64,000 nt of DNA, taken from Alteripontixanthobacter maritimus (lineage in GTDB: Bacteria; Pseudomonadota; Alphaproteobacteria; Sphingomonadales; Sphingomonadaceae). Position 1 is the first letter of the stretch. Each line of letters opens with the position of its first letter. The DNA is taken from the NCBI RefSeq assembly GCF_003340475.1, contig NZ_QBKA01000002.1, forward strand, positions 1,559,501 through 1,623,500. Direction: 5' to 3'. The translations under genes and the position numbers were made by a program. The notes beneath the pieces are model-generated. The model was not told the origin of the DNA, did not search any database, and worked only from the letters and a program-made list of their open reading frames with translations. Shown one piece after another: positions 26,499 to 36,177 of this stretch.

Positions 26499-28130
26499 TC
26501 AGTCCGCCGACGTAAGCGCGTCCCCGATCAGTCTGCGCGCATTGTCGATCCCGTACAGCGCGATGAAGCTGCCCATGCGCGGACCCTGCTGCGATCCGAG
26601 CAGGATTTCGTACAGCGCACGGAACCAGTCGCGCAGCGTTTCGAAGCCATAGGCCTCGTCCTTGCCGATCTCGTAGACGATGGTCTGCAAGTCTTCCGCA
26701 GGCGTGTCCGCAGGCATTTCCGCCAGCCGTGCATCGAGCGCGCGCAATGCGTCGGCCTCGGCACCGACCGGTGCGCGTCGCTGCAGCGTCGGGGCCACGA
26801 AGTCGCGATTATATGCGAGAGCGTTTCCGACCAGCTCATCGAGCTGGGGGTGCTTCGCAGGATTGGCATCCGGCACGTAATTCGCCAGATAGGACCATAC
26901 CTGCTCGCGCGTGGCTTCCGCCCCAAGCACACCCACCAGATTGAGCAACAGGCTGTAGGTGACCGCCAGACTGTCCGCCGTGACCACCAGCGACCCTTCC
27001 GACGTTACGCGGTCCAGATGCCAGACCGGATTGCCGAGCTGCTTGTCGAGCGATTGTTCATCCAGCCGTTCACGAAACTGCCAGTAATCGTCGACCGCAC
27101 GCGGTATCACGCCGCCGTGAAGCTGCTTGGCGCTCTTGGGATTGGGAAAGATGTAGAAGCCCAGCGATTCGTCGCTGCCATAAGTTAGCCATTGTTCGAT
27201 GGTCAGCCCGTTGCCCTTTGACTTGGAGATTTTTTCGCCCTTCTCGTCCAAGAACAATTCGTAGATCAGGCCTTCCGGCTTGCGGCCGCCCAGCACTTTC
27301 GCGATCCGCCCGGACTGGACGCCGCTGTCGGTCAGGTCCTTGCCATACATTTCATAATCGACGCCCAGCGCCACCCAGCGCATCGCCCAGTCGACTTTCC
27401 ATTGCAGCTTCGCCTGACCGCCCAGCGCGGACTGCTCCACCGTGTTGTCGTTCTCGTCCTGAAAGCGGATAGTTCCGGCTTCCGCATCGACCACTTCCAC
27501 CGGCACCTGCAACACCACGCCCGTTTCAGGGCTGACCGGCAGGATCGGGGAATAGGTCTTGCGGCGTTCCTCCCGCAGTGTCGGAAGCATAATATCGAGG
27601 ATGGCGTCGTTGCGGCGAAGCACGCCCCGCAGCGCATCGTCGAACCCGCCCGAAGTGTAACGCTGCGCGCCTGACACAAATTCATAGTCGAAGCCGAACT
27701 GGTCGAGGAATGCGCGCAGTTGGGCGTTGTTATGCGCGGCGAAACTTTCGTGATCGGTGTCGAACGGATTGGGAATCCGGCACAGCGGCTGGCCCAGATG
27801 CGCGTGAAGCATCTGCTGGTTCGGCAAATTGTCCGGTACCTTGCGCAGGCCGTCCATATCGTCGCTGAAGGCAACCAGCCGAGTCCTGCCGTCTTCAGGC
27901 TTCGCGCCGATGATAGCCTCGTATGCGCGGCGTACGAAAGTGGTGCGCAGGACTTCCTGAAATGTACCGATATGCGGCAGGCCCGACGGCCCGTACCCCG
28001 TTTCAAACAGCACGGGCTCAAGATTACCGTCCGCGCCCTTCTTGCCATCGGGGTAGCGCTTAGCAATGCGCTGCGCCTCGATGAACGGCCAGGCCTTGGA
28101 ACTGCGCGCTGCTTGCATGAGATCGGTCAT
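26499..28130 (-). CDS. lysK: Class I lysyl-tRNA synthetase
   Basis: A 543-residue class I LysRS, as found in archaea, spirochaetes and many alphaproteobacteria instead of the class II LysS. The HIGH-type motif is HIGTF at residues 53-57, and the KMSKS-type motif KISKSKGN starts near residue 300. The Rossmann core is followed by the helical anticodon-binding region to the C-terminus. The ATG at 28130 is chosen because the open frame continues another 40 codons upstream into the end of the GGDEF gene. Confidence 0.93.
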   Translation of the reverse strand: MTDLMQAARSSKAWPFIEAQRIAKRYPDGKKGADGNLEPVLFETGYGPSGLPHIGTFQEVLRTTFVRRAYEAIIGAKPEDGRTRLVAFSDDMDGLRKVPDNLPNQQMLHAHLGQPLCRIPNPFDTDHESFAAHNNAQLRAFLDQFGFDYEFVSGAQRYTSGGFDDALRGVLRRNDAILDIMLPTLREERRKTYSPILPVSPETGVVLQVPVEVVDAEAGTIRFQDENDNTVEQSALGGQAKLQWKVDWAMRWVALGVDYEMYGKDLTDSGVQSGRIAKVLGGRKPEGLIYELFLDEKGEKISKSKGNGLTIEQWLTYGSDESLGFYIFPNPKSAKQLHGGVIPRAVDDYWQFRERLDEQSLDKQLGNPVWHLDRVTSEGSLVVTADSLAVTYSLLLNLVGVLGAEATREQVWSYLANYVPDANPAKHPQLDELVGNALAYNRDFVAPTLQRRAPVGAEADALRALDARLAEMPADTPAEDLQTIVYEIGKDEAYGFETLRDWFRALYEILLGSQQGPRMGSFIALYGIDNARRLIGDALTSAD

Positions 28131-28200
28131 GCCAAGCGCTTTCGCCGAGGCGGGATTATGTTGCAAGCGCGAAGGCAGGCGGCGTGTTTTGCGAACGGGC

Positions 28201-29370
28201 TTATGGCTGCCGTGCAACGATGCGATTGCGGCCCTGTTGCTTGGCTGCATACAGAGCCTCGTCCGCCAGCCTCAGGACGTCGCTTGCCGGAACGCCGGGT
28301 TCCCGCTGCGTCAGTCCGGCCGAAAAGGTAATCATCCCGAGTTCCTTGCCGGTGCGGCGATCTTTTAACCGGCGCTCGCCCATGGATGCGCGGGATTGAT
28401 CGAGGTGCCTGTGCGCATCATCCAGCGCCAAACCTTCGAACAGCAAGGCGAACTCCTCCCCGCCGTGCCGCGCGACATAACAATCGGCGCCGGTTGTGCG
28501 GGAAAGATGCTGGGCCACCTCGCGCAGCACGCGGTCGCCCGTATCGTGACCATAAGTATCGTTGAACTGCTTGAAGTGATCGATGTCGCAGAACCCTACG
28601 CAGATGGGCGGTGCGTTGTGTTTCGCATGCGCCGTATCGCCATCATCTGCCGGTCCGTCATTCTCGCGGATCGCCAGTTCCAGCCGCGTGGCGAAGGCCC
28701 GGCGGTTGGGCAGGCCCGTCAAGTGATCCTGCGCCGCCTGCCTGCGGGCCTTGTCGAGATCGCGGCGCATGGTGCCGGCGCGTTCTTCGGTTTCGATCAG
28801 TTTGCCGTGCAACGTGCGCGTGTGGCGAACCATGCCCTGCACCAGATCGACCAGGCTATCCAGGTCGCTCCCCTTGCCTTCGCCGATCCTGTTACCGCCC
28901 TGCTCCAGCGTATCGCCGTAATCCGAGGTGGCAGTGCTGGCGCTTTTCGCGGCGTGTTCCAGGGCGACGGCCTGCTGTTCGAGATCGTGCAGCAGTTCTT
29001 CGTTCTGCTGGCGCTCGTTCGTGCGCCGGCCCTGTGCGGTCAGTCCCTCGATCCAAGGCTGCGTGATACGCTGCCCCGCATCTTCGCGTTCGCGCACCTT
29101 GCGGACCAGCGTTAAATCGCTGCCGACCACGAAATCATGTGCGGCGCGCAGGGTTGCAGGTGTTACGCCGAGACGGTGGCTCGAAAGAAACTGGCCGATA
29201 TCTGCGAGCAGTTGTTCGTCATGCCCTTGCGGCGGTTCCTCCACGACGGCGGGGCTGGAGAACATTCCGATCAGGCGGTCGATCGCTCCCGGCGCCTGCA
29301 CAGCAGCGCGGCCGGCAATATGGCTTGCGGTGGTGGGGGCTGCTTGCCGGGACGGGTGAGGATCGCGCAT
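28201..29370 (-). CDS. Diguanylate cyclase (GGDEF domain)
   Basis: A 389-residue cytoplasmic protein. The N-terminal part is helical, and residues about 95-215 contain a long charged segment consistent with a signalling coiled coil. The GGDEF domain begins DHLTGLPNRRAFATRLELAI and has the metal site ICVGFCDIDHFKQFNDTYGH. The active-site signature is RHGGEEFALLF, an intact GGEEF. The canonical RxxD inhibitory site before it is absent (TTGADC in that position), so feedback by c-di-GMP may be reduced. It makes c-di-GMP from GTP. No membrane segments. It diverges from the helicase gene. Confidence 0.93.
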   Translation of the reverse strand: MRDPHPSRQAAPTTASHIAGRAAVQAPGAIDRLIGMFSSPAVVEEPPQGHDEQLLADIGQFLSSHRLGVTPATLRAAHDFVVGSDLTLVRKVREREDAGQRITQPWIEGLTAQGRRTNERQQNEELLHDLEQQAVALEHAAKSASTATSDYGDTLEQGGNRIGEGKGSDLDSLVDLVQGMVRHTRTLHGKLIETEERAGTMRRDLDKARRQAAQDHLTGLPNRRAFATRLELAIRENDGPADDGDTAHAKHNAPPICVGFCDIDHFKQFNDTYGHDTGDRVLREVAQHLSRTTGADCYVARHGGEEFALLFEGLALDDAHRHLDQSRASMGERRLKDRRTGKELGMITFSAGLTQREPGVPASDVLRLADEALYAAKQQGRNRIVARQP

Positions 29371-29503
29371 CGGGCAACAATAGGGCTGCGGGCCTCAATA
29401 GGCGGCAATCATGAGTCTCCGCATAACCCCCTAATTCGCGCTCTACCGCCAGCCCCTCCGAACCCATCGAACGTGCAGCATGCCGCCTTGAGCGAGGAGC
29501 TGT

Positions 29504-32401
29504 GTGTTTACTTTTCGTTCCTCCTGCCGCATCGCTCCGCGCGTGAGCACCGCGCACCTTCCCGACAACAATGCATTCCCGCTGGCGCTGCCCGCAATTC
29601 ACGCCAGCCATGCCGGAACGTGGATGCGAACAGGTGGCGAAGGGTCCACGACACGCGGCGTTTCGAAGGGCGACGCGGTGACGGCAGCGGCGGATACTCC
29701 GATGCTGATGCTGAACGCGCCGCTTGTGGCAACACGGCTGGGCTATCCCGACTTGTCGGGCCTCGATCTGCTGGAACTGTTCGCGTTCGTGCATCCGGCG
29801 CAATTCTGCGTGCCTACGCCCAAAGGGCTGGCATCGGCGCTGGACCTGGCCGAACCGGTGGGCGACGATGCGGTGCCGCTATTGCTGCAACAGGCTGCAG
29901 GTGTGTTGCTGGCGCGGTGCCAGCGCGATGACTGGGCGGAGCGCGAAGGCGGCTGGTCCGCGCTCCAGTCGCTTATCCGGATGCGCTGGCCCTGGGGGCA
30001 GGTGCTCGCCCCGCATATTCGCCGACCGGACAAGGCGGAACGCTGGCTGTTCGCTACATTGCCGGAATGGGAAGAGGCGCCCGAACGCCCGCAACCTGCG
30101 CAGGTTGCCATAGGACAGGCGGAGACCGAGGCGGAACTGGCACGGTTGACCGGTTCAGGCGCTGAAAAGCGTGAGGGCCAGCGGCATTATGCGCGCGAGA
30201 CAAGCCGGATATTCGCGCCCCGGGCCAAACGCGGCGAACCGCACATGATGCTGGCGCAGGCAGGCACCGGTATCGGCAAGACGCTGGGCTATCTCGCGCC
30301 TGCTTCGCTATGGTCGAAAGCTGCACAAGGCACAGTCTGGGTCAGCACTTTTACCAAGAACCTGCAACGCCAGCTTCGCAGCGAAAGCGCGCGCGCATGG
30401 CCCGACACCCGGCCCGATGGCAGCCGCCCGGTGGTGGTTCGCAAGGGCCGCGAAAACTATCTTTGCCTGCTCAACCTGGAAGACGCGTTGCAGGGCGGTT
30501 TCGGCGGACGGGCGGCAATTCTGGCGGTTCTGGTGGCCCGGTGGGCCGCCTTCACCCGCGACGGGGACATGATCGGCGGAGACATGCCCGGCTGGCTCGG
30601 TACATTGTTCCGCCACCGCGCGATCAAATCGCTGACCGACCAGCGCGGCGAATGCGTTTACGCCGGCTGTCCGCATTACAAGAAGTGTTTCATCGAACGC
30701 GCCGCGCGGGCGAGCGCACAGGCCGATCTCGTCATCGCCAACCATGCGCTCGTCATGGTCAACGCGGCGAGAGGGGGCGCGGCGGGCCGTGACCATGCGC
30801 AACGCCCGACCCGCATCATTTTCGACGAGGGACACCATGTGTTCGAGGCGGCCGACAGCACCTTCGCCGCCGAACTGACCGGACGTGAGGCGATCGAGTT
30901 GAAGCGATGGGTGACCGGGCCGGAACGCAAAAAAGGAAATCGCCGCCGCGGTTTGGCAGCGCGCCTGGCGGATGTCGCCTCCTACGATGATGCGGGCGGG
31001 CAAGCGGTCGAGGACGCCGTGACCGCTGCCGAACTTTTGCCCAGCGAGGGTTGGCTTGGCCGGATCAATGACGGCGAACCATACGGACCGATCGAGTCGC
31101 TGTTCGCTGCCGTGCGCGCGCTGACCTATGCGCGCGATGAAAGCGGCACTGATGCGGGATACGGGATCGAGACCGAAATTGCGCAGCTACCCGGCGATTT
31201 CGTGGAAGTCGCCCAGCAGGCGGAAATCGCGCTGGCAGCGCTGCGCACGCCGCTCGTCAAACTGGGCGGCAGGCTGGAGGCGATCATGGAAGATGCGCCC
31301 GACTGGCTGGATGCGCAGGGCCGCGCACGGATCGAGGGCGCGCGCCAATCGCTTGCCTGGCGGGTGGATCTGCTCGCCGCATGGGAAGCGTTGCTGTCAC
31401 GGCTGAGCGGACCGGCAGACCCCGAATTCGTGGACTGGCTGGCAGTCGACCGATCAGACGCGCGCGAATACGACATCGGGTTACACCGCCGTTGGCTCGA
31501 TCCGATGAAGCCGTTCGCCCGCACGGTGCTGGAACCTGCGCATGGCGTAATGCTCACCAGCGCCACCCTGGCCGAGCGCGCCGAAACGGCCGACGACCAC
31601 GGCAACGCGCAGGACTGGACAAGCGCCATTTCTCGCAGCGGAGCGGCGCATTTGCCTACACCGCCGCTCATCATGTCGGCGCAAAGCCCGTTCGATTATG
31701 CCGCCCGTGCCGAAGTGCTGATCGTGACCGACATCAAGCGCGGCGACCTGCCCGCGCTTGCCGGTGCCTATGCGCGTATTATTGAAGCGGCAGAAGGCGG
31801 CGTGCTGGGCCTGTTTACCGCCATCCGCCGGTTGCGCGTGGTGCATGGCCGCATCGCGGACCGGCTCGCACGATCCGGCCTGCCGCTTTACGCGCAGCAC
31901 GTCGATCCGATCGACACCGGCACGTTGGTAGATATTTTCCGCGACGATCCCAAGGCCAGCCTGCTCGGCACCGATGCGCTGCGGGACGGGGTGGACGTGC
32001 CGGGCGAATCGCTGCGCTGCGTGGTGATGGAACAGGTGCCGTGGCCCCGCCCCACGATCCTCCACCGCGCCCGACGCCTGGCTGTCGATGCGGACGCTAC
32101 GGGCCGGCCCGGCGGCGGAAAGGCGCATGACGACCGTATCATCCGCGCGCGGCTGGCGCAGGCATTCGGGCGGCTGATTCGCAGCCGCGACGACGCCGGA
32201 CATTTCGTGGTGCTGTCCTCCGCTTTCCCCAGCCGCTTCCTCAGCGCCTTTCCCGAAGGCACGCCCGTTTTGCGCCTTTCGCTGGACGAAGCCCTCACCC
32301 GCATTGCTTTGGGGATGGGAAAGTCCGGTGGTGACGCTATGGCAGATATAGGGGCGGACATAAGCAACGGCGCCCAACCTGCCGCAGAGGACAATCCGTG
32401 A
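29504..32401 (+). CDS. DinG/XPD-type ATP-dependent DNA helicase
   Basis: A 965-residue superfamily 2 helicase. Walker A is AGTGIGKTLGYLAP (near residues 253-266), the DEAH-like box is IIFDEGHH, and the late motifs LLGTDALRDGVDVPGESLRC and LAQAFGRLIRSRDD are present. Cys residues in YLCLLN, CVYAGCPHYKKCF (about residues 320-395) form the Fe-S cluster set expected for XPD/DinG helicases. The GTG start at 29504 has GAGGAG a few bases upstream. The first 150 residues are a family-specific domain. It overlaps the phosphatase gene by 4 bp. Confidence 0.9.
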   Translation: MFTFRSSCRIAPRVSTAHLPDNNAFPLALPAIHASHAGTWMRTGGEGSTTRGVSKGDAVTAAADTPMLMLNAPLVATRLGYPDLSGLDLLELFAFVHPAQFCVPTPKGLASALDLAEPVGDDAVPLLLQQAAGVLLARCQRDDWAEREGGWSALQSLIRMRWPWGQVLAPHIRRPDKAERWLFATLPEWEEAPERPQPAQVAIGQAETEAELARLTGSGAEKREGQRHYARETSRIFAPRAKRGEPHMMLAQAGTGIGKTLGYLAPASLWSKAAQGTVWVSTFTKNLQRQLRSESARAWPDTRPDGSRPVVVRKGRENYLCLLNLEDALQGGFGGRAAILAVLVARWAAFTRDGDMIGGDMPGWLGTLFRHRAIKSLTDQRGECVYAGCPHYKKCFIERAARASAQADLVIANHALVMVNAARGGAAGRDHAQRPTRIIFDEGHHVFEAADSTFAAELTGREAIELKRWVTGPERKKGNRRRGLAARLADVASYDDAGGQAVEDAVTAAELLPSEGWLGRINDGEPYGPIESLFAAVRALTYARDESGTDAGYGIETEIAQLPGDFVEVAQQAEIALAALRTPLVKLGGRLEAIMEDAPDWLDAQGRARIEGARQSLAWRVDLLAAWEALLSRLSGPADPEFVDWLAVDRSDAREYDIGLHRRWLDPMKPFARTVLEPAHGVMLTSATLAERAETADDHGNAQDWTSAISRSGAAHLPTPPLIMSAQSPFDYAARAEVLIVTDIKRGDLPALAGAYARIIEAAEGGVLGLFTAIRRLRVVHGRIADRLARSGLPLYAQHVDPIDTGTLVDIFRDDPKASLLGTDALRDGVDVPGESLRCVVMEQVPWPRPTILHRARRLAVDADATGRPGGGKAHDDRIIRARLAQAFGRLIRSRDDAGHFVVLSSAFPSRFLSAFPEGTPVLRLSLDEALTRIALGMGKSGGDAMADIGADISNGAQPAAEDNP

Positions 32402-32925
32402 AATATCTTGGTCTTATCCGGCATGCGAAAAGCGATCATGATGATCTGGGTGTGCGCGATTTCGACCGCGGCCTGAACGATCGCGGGCGGCGCGGCGCGG
32501 CGTTGATGGGGCGGCATATTGCGGAACACGATCTGCACTGGGACAAATTGTTCGCCAGCCCCGCCGCGCGCGTGTTGCAGACGTTGGAAGCTTCCGGACT
32601 GGACCTCGATCCGGCATTCGACCGTGCGCTGTACCTCGCCAGCGCGGAGACCATTCTTGACCTGCTGCGCGAACAGGCAGGCGAGGCGGCAGCCGTGCTG
32701 GTGGCCGCGCACAACCCCGGCTTGCAGGACATCCTTTTGAAGCTGGTCGCCCCGGCAAAGGAAAACGCACTGTTCGACGAGGCGGCCCGCAAATACCCCA
32801 CCGCAACCTTCGCCGTGCTGGAATTGCCGATCGACGATTGGACACAGCTGGAAAACGAGACGGCCGAACTCGTCCATTTTGCCCGCCCGCGCGATCTCGA
32901 TCCCTCGCTGGGTCCGGAGGGCTGA
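32398..32925 (+). CDS. Histidine phosphatase family protein (SixA-like)
   Basis: A 175-residue phosphohistidine phosphatase-like protein. The catalytic LIRHAKSDHDD gives the RHG-type motif as RHA with His9, SPAARVLQTLEA carries the second conserved Arg, and the late VAAHNPGLQD carries the second His. In SixA such proteins dephosphorylate phosphohistidine or related substrates. The GTG start overlaps the helicase stop (GTGA), so the two genes are translationally coupled. Confidence 0.88.
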   Translation: MKYLGLIRHAKSDHDDLGVRDFDRGLNDRGRRGAALMGRHIAEHDLHWDKLFASPAARVLQTLEASGLDLDPAFDRALYLASAETILDLLREQAGEAAAVLVAAHNPGLQDILLKLVAPAKENALFDEAARKYPTATFAVLELPIDDWTQLENETAELVHFARPRDLDPSLGPEG

Positions 32926-32971
32926 TTTAGCCCGGCGCTCCGCGTCTTATTACCATTATCCGCGCAACCGT

Positions 32972-33913
32972 TCAGGCGTTGCCCACTACGAAGCAGGCCG
33001 CCGCGACCAGAGCGCCAGTCCAACGGTTCGAGCGAAACCGGGCGAGCGGATTGTCAGGATCGTCCGCATCCAGCGTCATCACTTGCCCGGCCAGATGCAG
33101 CGCGGCGGGCACCAAAGCGACCAGCGCCACCCAGTCTTCCCGATACGTCCAGAACGCCGCGCCCCACAGCGCCAGCGCCAGCGCATAGAACAGCGCCACG
33201 CCGCCCGTCACATGGCCGCCCAGTCGCAGCGCGCTGGACTTAATACCTACCAGCGCGTCATCTTCGCGGTCTTGGAGGGCGTAGATCGTGTCGTAGCCGA
33301 TCACCCAGAATATTGTGCCGGCATAAAGCAGCGCCACAACTTCCAGTTGGTCCGTTCGCACGGTCAGCCAGCCGACCAGCGCACCGAACGAAAACACCAT
33401 GCCGAGCCATGCCTGCGGCCACCAGGTAATGCGCTTCATGAAGGGATAGGCCGCAACCAGCGCTAGGCTGCCAAGCGCTGCAAACTGCGCCGGACGCGGC
33501 AGTTGCAGCAATACAATCAGGCCGACGCCGCACAGGACGAACAGCCATATCCAAGCCGCCTTGCGCGATACGCGTCCACTCGCAACGGGGCGGTTGGCCG
33601 TACGCGCCACCTTGCGGTCCAGCCCCGCATCCATGATGTCATTATAAACGCAGCCCGCCCCGCGCATGGCGATTGCACCCAGCAGAAACCACAGGGCCAG
33701 ACCCCATTGCGCGCCGCCTCCGGCAAGCCACAATCCCCACAGGCAGGGCCATAACAGCAGCCACCAGCCGATCGGCCGGTCGAAGCGTGTCAGCATGGCC
33801 AGATCGCGTGGTCCCTGTGGTAGACGTGCGACCAGCCCGCGATGCTCGCTGTCGGGGACGATATCCGGCTCGCCGGTTGATGCGTCGGGGGTGCTCGTCG
33901 GGGGGGTGCTCAT
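32972..33913 (-). CDS. ubiA: 4-hydroxybenzoate octaprenyltransferase
   Basis: A 313-residue membrane prenyltransferase that attaches the polyprenyl tail to 4-hydroxybenzoate in ubiquinone synthesis. The two Asp-rich motifs are NDIMDAGLDRKV and DTIYALQDREDD. MLTRFDRPIGWWLLLWPCLWG is the standard UbiA start of helix 1. About eight helices are visible. The first 35 residues form a disordered acidic/Pro tail. It diverges from rsmE-gshA, a conserved sphingomonad arrangement. Confidence 0.94.
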   Translation of the reverse strand: MSTPPTSTPDASTGEPDIVPDSEHRGLVARLPQGPRDLAMLTRFDRPIGWWLLLWPCLWGLWLAGGGAQWGLALWFLLGAIAMRGAGCVYNDIMDAGLDRKVARTANRPVASGRVSRKAAWIWLFVLCGVGLIVLLQLPRPAQFAALGSLALVAAYPFMKRITWWPQAWLGMVFSFGALVGWLTVRTDQLEVVALLYAGTIFWVIGYDTIYALQDREDDALVGIKSSALRLGGHVTGGVALFYALALALWGAAFWTYREDWVALVALVPAALHLAGQVMTLDADDPDNPLARFRSNRWTGALVAAACFVVGNA

Positions 33914-33960
33914 CGACGCCAGCCTAGCGGCATCGATGAGCCTCGTCTAACGCGCAAGGC

Positions 33961-34719
33961 ATGCCCGCAACCCCCGCCTGGCCGCCCCGAAGCGCTCCCC
34001 GCCTGTTCGTTTCCGGCGAAATACATCTGGGCGAACCGGTGATGCTGGACGGCAATGCCGCGAATTACCTCGCCCGCGTAATGCGAGTGACCGCGGGTGA
34101 CGCCGTAATCATGTGCGACAACATCACCGGAGAATGGGCCTGCCGCGTGTTGGGCGCAGAGCGGCGGAGCGTGATTGTCGAGCCGGTAGAGCGCTTGCGA
34201 CCGCGCGAGCCCGTGCCCGATCTATGGCTATGCCCTGCCCTCCTCAAGAAAGACCGCTTCGACATGGTGCTGGAAAAGGCCACCGAACTGGGCGTCAGGG
34301 CAATCAAGCCGGTGCTGACCCGCCGCTGTGTGGCGGACAAGCTCAACTTGGACCGTGCAAGAACGCAGGTGACCGAAGCGGCGGAGCAATGCGCCCGCAC
34401 CGCGCTTCCCGAAGTTACTACGCCGGTAAAGCTGGACGCGATGCTGCGCGAATGGCCGGCGAACCGCGCGTTGTTCTTCGCCGACGAAACCGGTGGGTCT
34501 ACCGCTGCCGAAGCCTACGCTGCATATTCCGGCCCCGCCGCCATCCTGATCGGACCTGAAGGCGGCTTCGACGATGCGGAACGGACTGCCATTCGCGCTC
34601 ATCCACAAGCGTGCGCAATCTCGCTCGGTCCCCGTATCCTGCGCGGCGAAACAGCTGCCATCGCGGCCATATCGCTGTGGATGGGTACGGTCGGCGATTG
34701 GTGCTTGCCCATTAGATAG
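33961..34719 (+). CDS. rsmE: 16S rRNA (uracil-1498-N3)-methyltransferase
   Basis: A 252-residue SPOUT methyltransferase that methylates U1498 of 16S rRNA. The N-terminal PUA-like region ends near residue 75. The SPOUT domain has LLKKDRFDMVLEKATELGV, EAAEQCART, the knot motif LIGPEGGFDDAER and SLGPRILRGETA. It is followed 46 bp later by gshA and diverges from ubiA. Confidence 0.95.
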   Translation: MPATPAWPPRSAPRLFVSGEIHLGEPVMLDGNAANYLARVMRVTAGDAVIMCDNITGEWACRVLGAERRSVIVEPVERLRPREPVPDLWLCPALLKKDRFDMVLEKATELGVRAIKPVLTRRCVADKLNLDRARTQVTEAAEQCARTALPEVTTPVKLDAMLREWPANRALFFADETGGSTAAEAYAAYSGPAAILIGPEGGFDDAERTAIRAHPQACAISLGPRILRGETAAIAAISLWMGTVGDWCLPIR

Positions 34720-34765
34720 CAAGATTGGCCTTCCCACGCCGCGCCCCCTTGCCTAACGCGCTGGC

Positions 34766-36151
34766 ATGAGCACGCGCGAGGCATCAGGGAACGACGATCC
34801 CGTTATCGAAAGCCGCGACCAGCTGGTCGCCCCGATGCAACAGGGCGAAAAGCCCAAATCGGATTGGCGGATCGGCACCGAACACGAGAAGCTGGTGTTC
34901 GACGTGAAGGACTTCACCGCGCCCGCTTACGATCAGCCCGGCGGTATCCGCGATATACTGATGGCGATGCGGCGTTTCGGGTGGGAGCCGGTGGAGGAAA
35001 ACGGCCCTGACGGAACCAGCAAGGTCATAGCGCTGAAGGGCCAAGATGGTGCGGTCAGCCTGGAACCGGCCGGACAGCTCGAACTGTCGGGCGCGCCGCT
35101 GGAAAATTTGCACGATACTTGCGCCGAAACCGGGCGACATCTGACCCAGGTCAAGGAAATCGGTGCTGAATTGGGCGTTGGTTTCCTCGGGCTCGGCATG
35201 TGGCCCGACAAGACACGCGAAGAGCTGCCGATCATGCCCAAGGGCCGCTACGAGATCATGATGCGGCATATGCCGCGCGTCGGTTCGCTCGGCCTCGACA
35301 TGATGCTGCGGACCTGCACGATCCAGGTAAATCTCGACTATTCAAGCGAGGCGGACATGGCGAAGAAATTCCGCACCGGGCTTGCCTTGCAACCGCTCGC
35401 CACTGCATTGTTCGCCAATTCGCCATTCACCGAAGGCAAGCCCAATGGCTACCTGTCCTATCGCAGTCACATCTGGAGCGATACCGATCCCCAGCGCACC
35501 GGAATGCTGCCCTTCGTGTTCGACGAGGATTTCGGATATGAACGCTGGACCGATTACATGCTCGACGTGCCGATGTATTTCGTCTTCCGCGACGGGAAAT
35601 ACATAGACGCGGCGGGCCACAGTTTCCGCGACTTTCTGAAGGGCGAACTGGCCGTACTACCGGGCGAAAAGCCGCGGCAGGGCGACTGGTGGGACCATCT
35701 GTCCACCGCCTTCCCCGAAGTGCGATTGAAAAGCTTCCTCGAAATGCGCGGGGCCGACGGCGGGCCATGGAGCCGAATTTGCGCTTTGCCCGCATTCTGG
35801 GTTGGCATTCTATACGAAGACAGCGCGCTGGATGCGGCGTGGGATCTGGTCAAGCACTGGAGCGTGGAGGAACGCGAGGCGCTCCGCAATGCAGTGCCGA
35901 AACTGGGGCTGGACGCGCCGATCCCGGGCGAGCGAAAGCTGCACGATCTGGCTCGTGAAGTGCTGGCGATTGCGCGTGATGGCTTGACCAAACGGGCGCG
36001 GCTCAACACCAGTGGCGACAATGAAACCGGCTTCCTCGAAACACTGGATGAAATCGTTGCCAGCGGCAAGGTTCCGGCCCAACGTCTGCTCGACAAATAT
36101 CACGGTGAATGGGATGGCGATGTCACCCGCGTTTACAAATATGCGTTTTGA
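34766..36151 (+). CDS. gshA: Glutamate-cysteine ligase (plant/alphaproteobacterial type)
   Basis: A 461-residue enzyme of the plant-type GCL family, which joins glutamate and cysteine by a gamma-peptide bond in the first step of glutathione synthesis. Conserved parts are RIGTEHEKLVF (near residue 36), SLEPAGQLELSGAPLENLH, GLGMWPDKTREELPIMPKGRY and TIQVNLDYSSEADM. Length is typical. No Cys pair for plant-like redox control is evident. It shares a transcript direction with rsmE. Confidence 0.96.
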   Translation: MSTREASGNDDPVIESRDQLVAPMQQGEKPKSDWRIGTEHEKLVFDVKDFTAPAYDQPGGIRDILMAMRRFGWEPVEENGPDGTSKVIALKGQDGAVSLEPAGQLELSGAPLENLHDTCAETGRHLTQVKEIGAELGVGFLGLGMWPDKTREELPIMPKGRYEIMMRHMPRVGSLGLDMMLRTCTIQVNLDYSSEADMAKKFRTGLALQPLATALFANSPFTEGKPNGYLSYRSHIWSDTDPQRTGMLPFVFDEDFGYERWTDYMLDVPMYFVFRDGKYIDAAGHSFRDFLKGELAVLPGEKPRQGDWWDHLSTAFPEVRLKSFLEMRGADGGPWSRICALPAFWVGILYEDSALDAAWDLVKHWSVEEREALRNAVPKLGLDAPIPGERKLHDLAREVLAIARDGLTKRARLNTSGDNETGFLETLDEIVASGKVPAQRLLDKYHGEWDGDVTRVYKYAF

Positions 36152-36177
36152 ACGCCAGTGACCCGATGGGAAAGTTC

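Noticed and set aside
29371-29503. Possible upstream extension of the helicase
   Set aside because: GAGGAG just before GTG 29504 and the divergent GGDEF gene support the start used.
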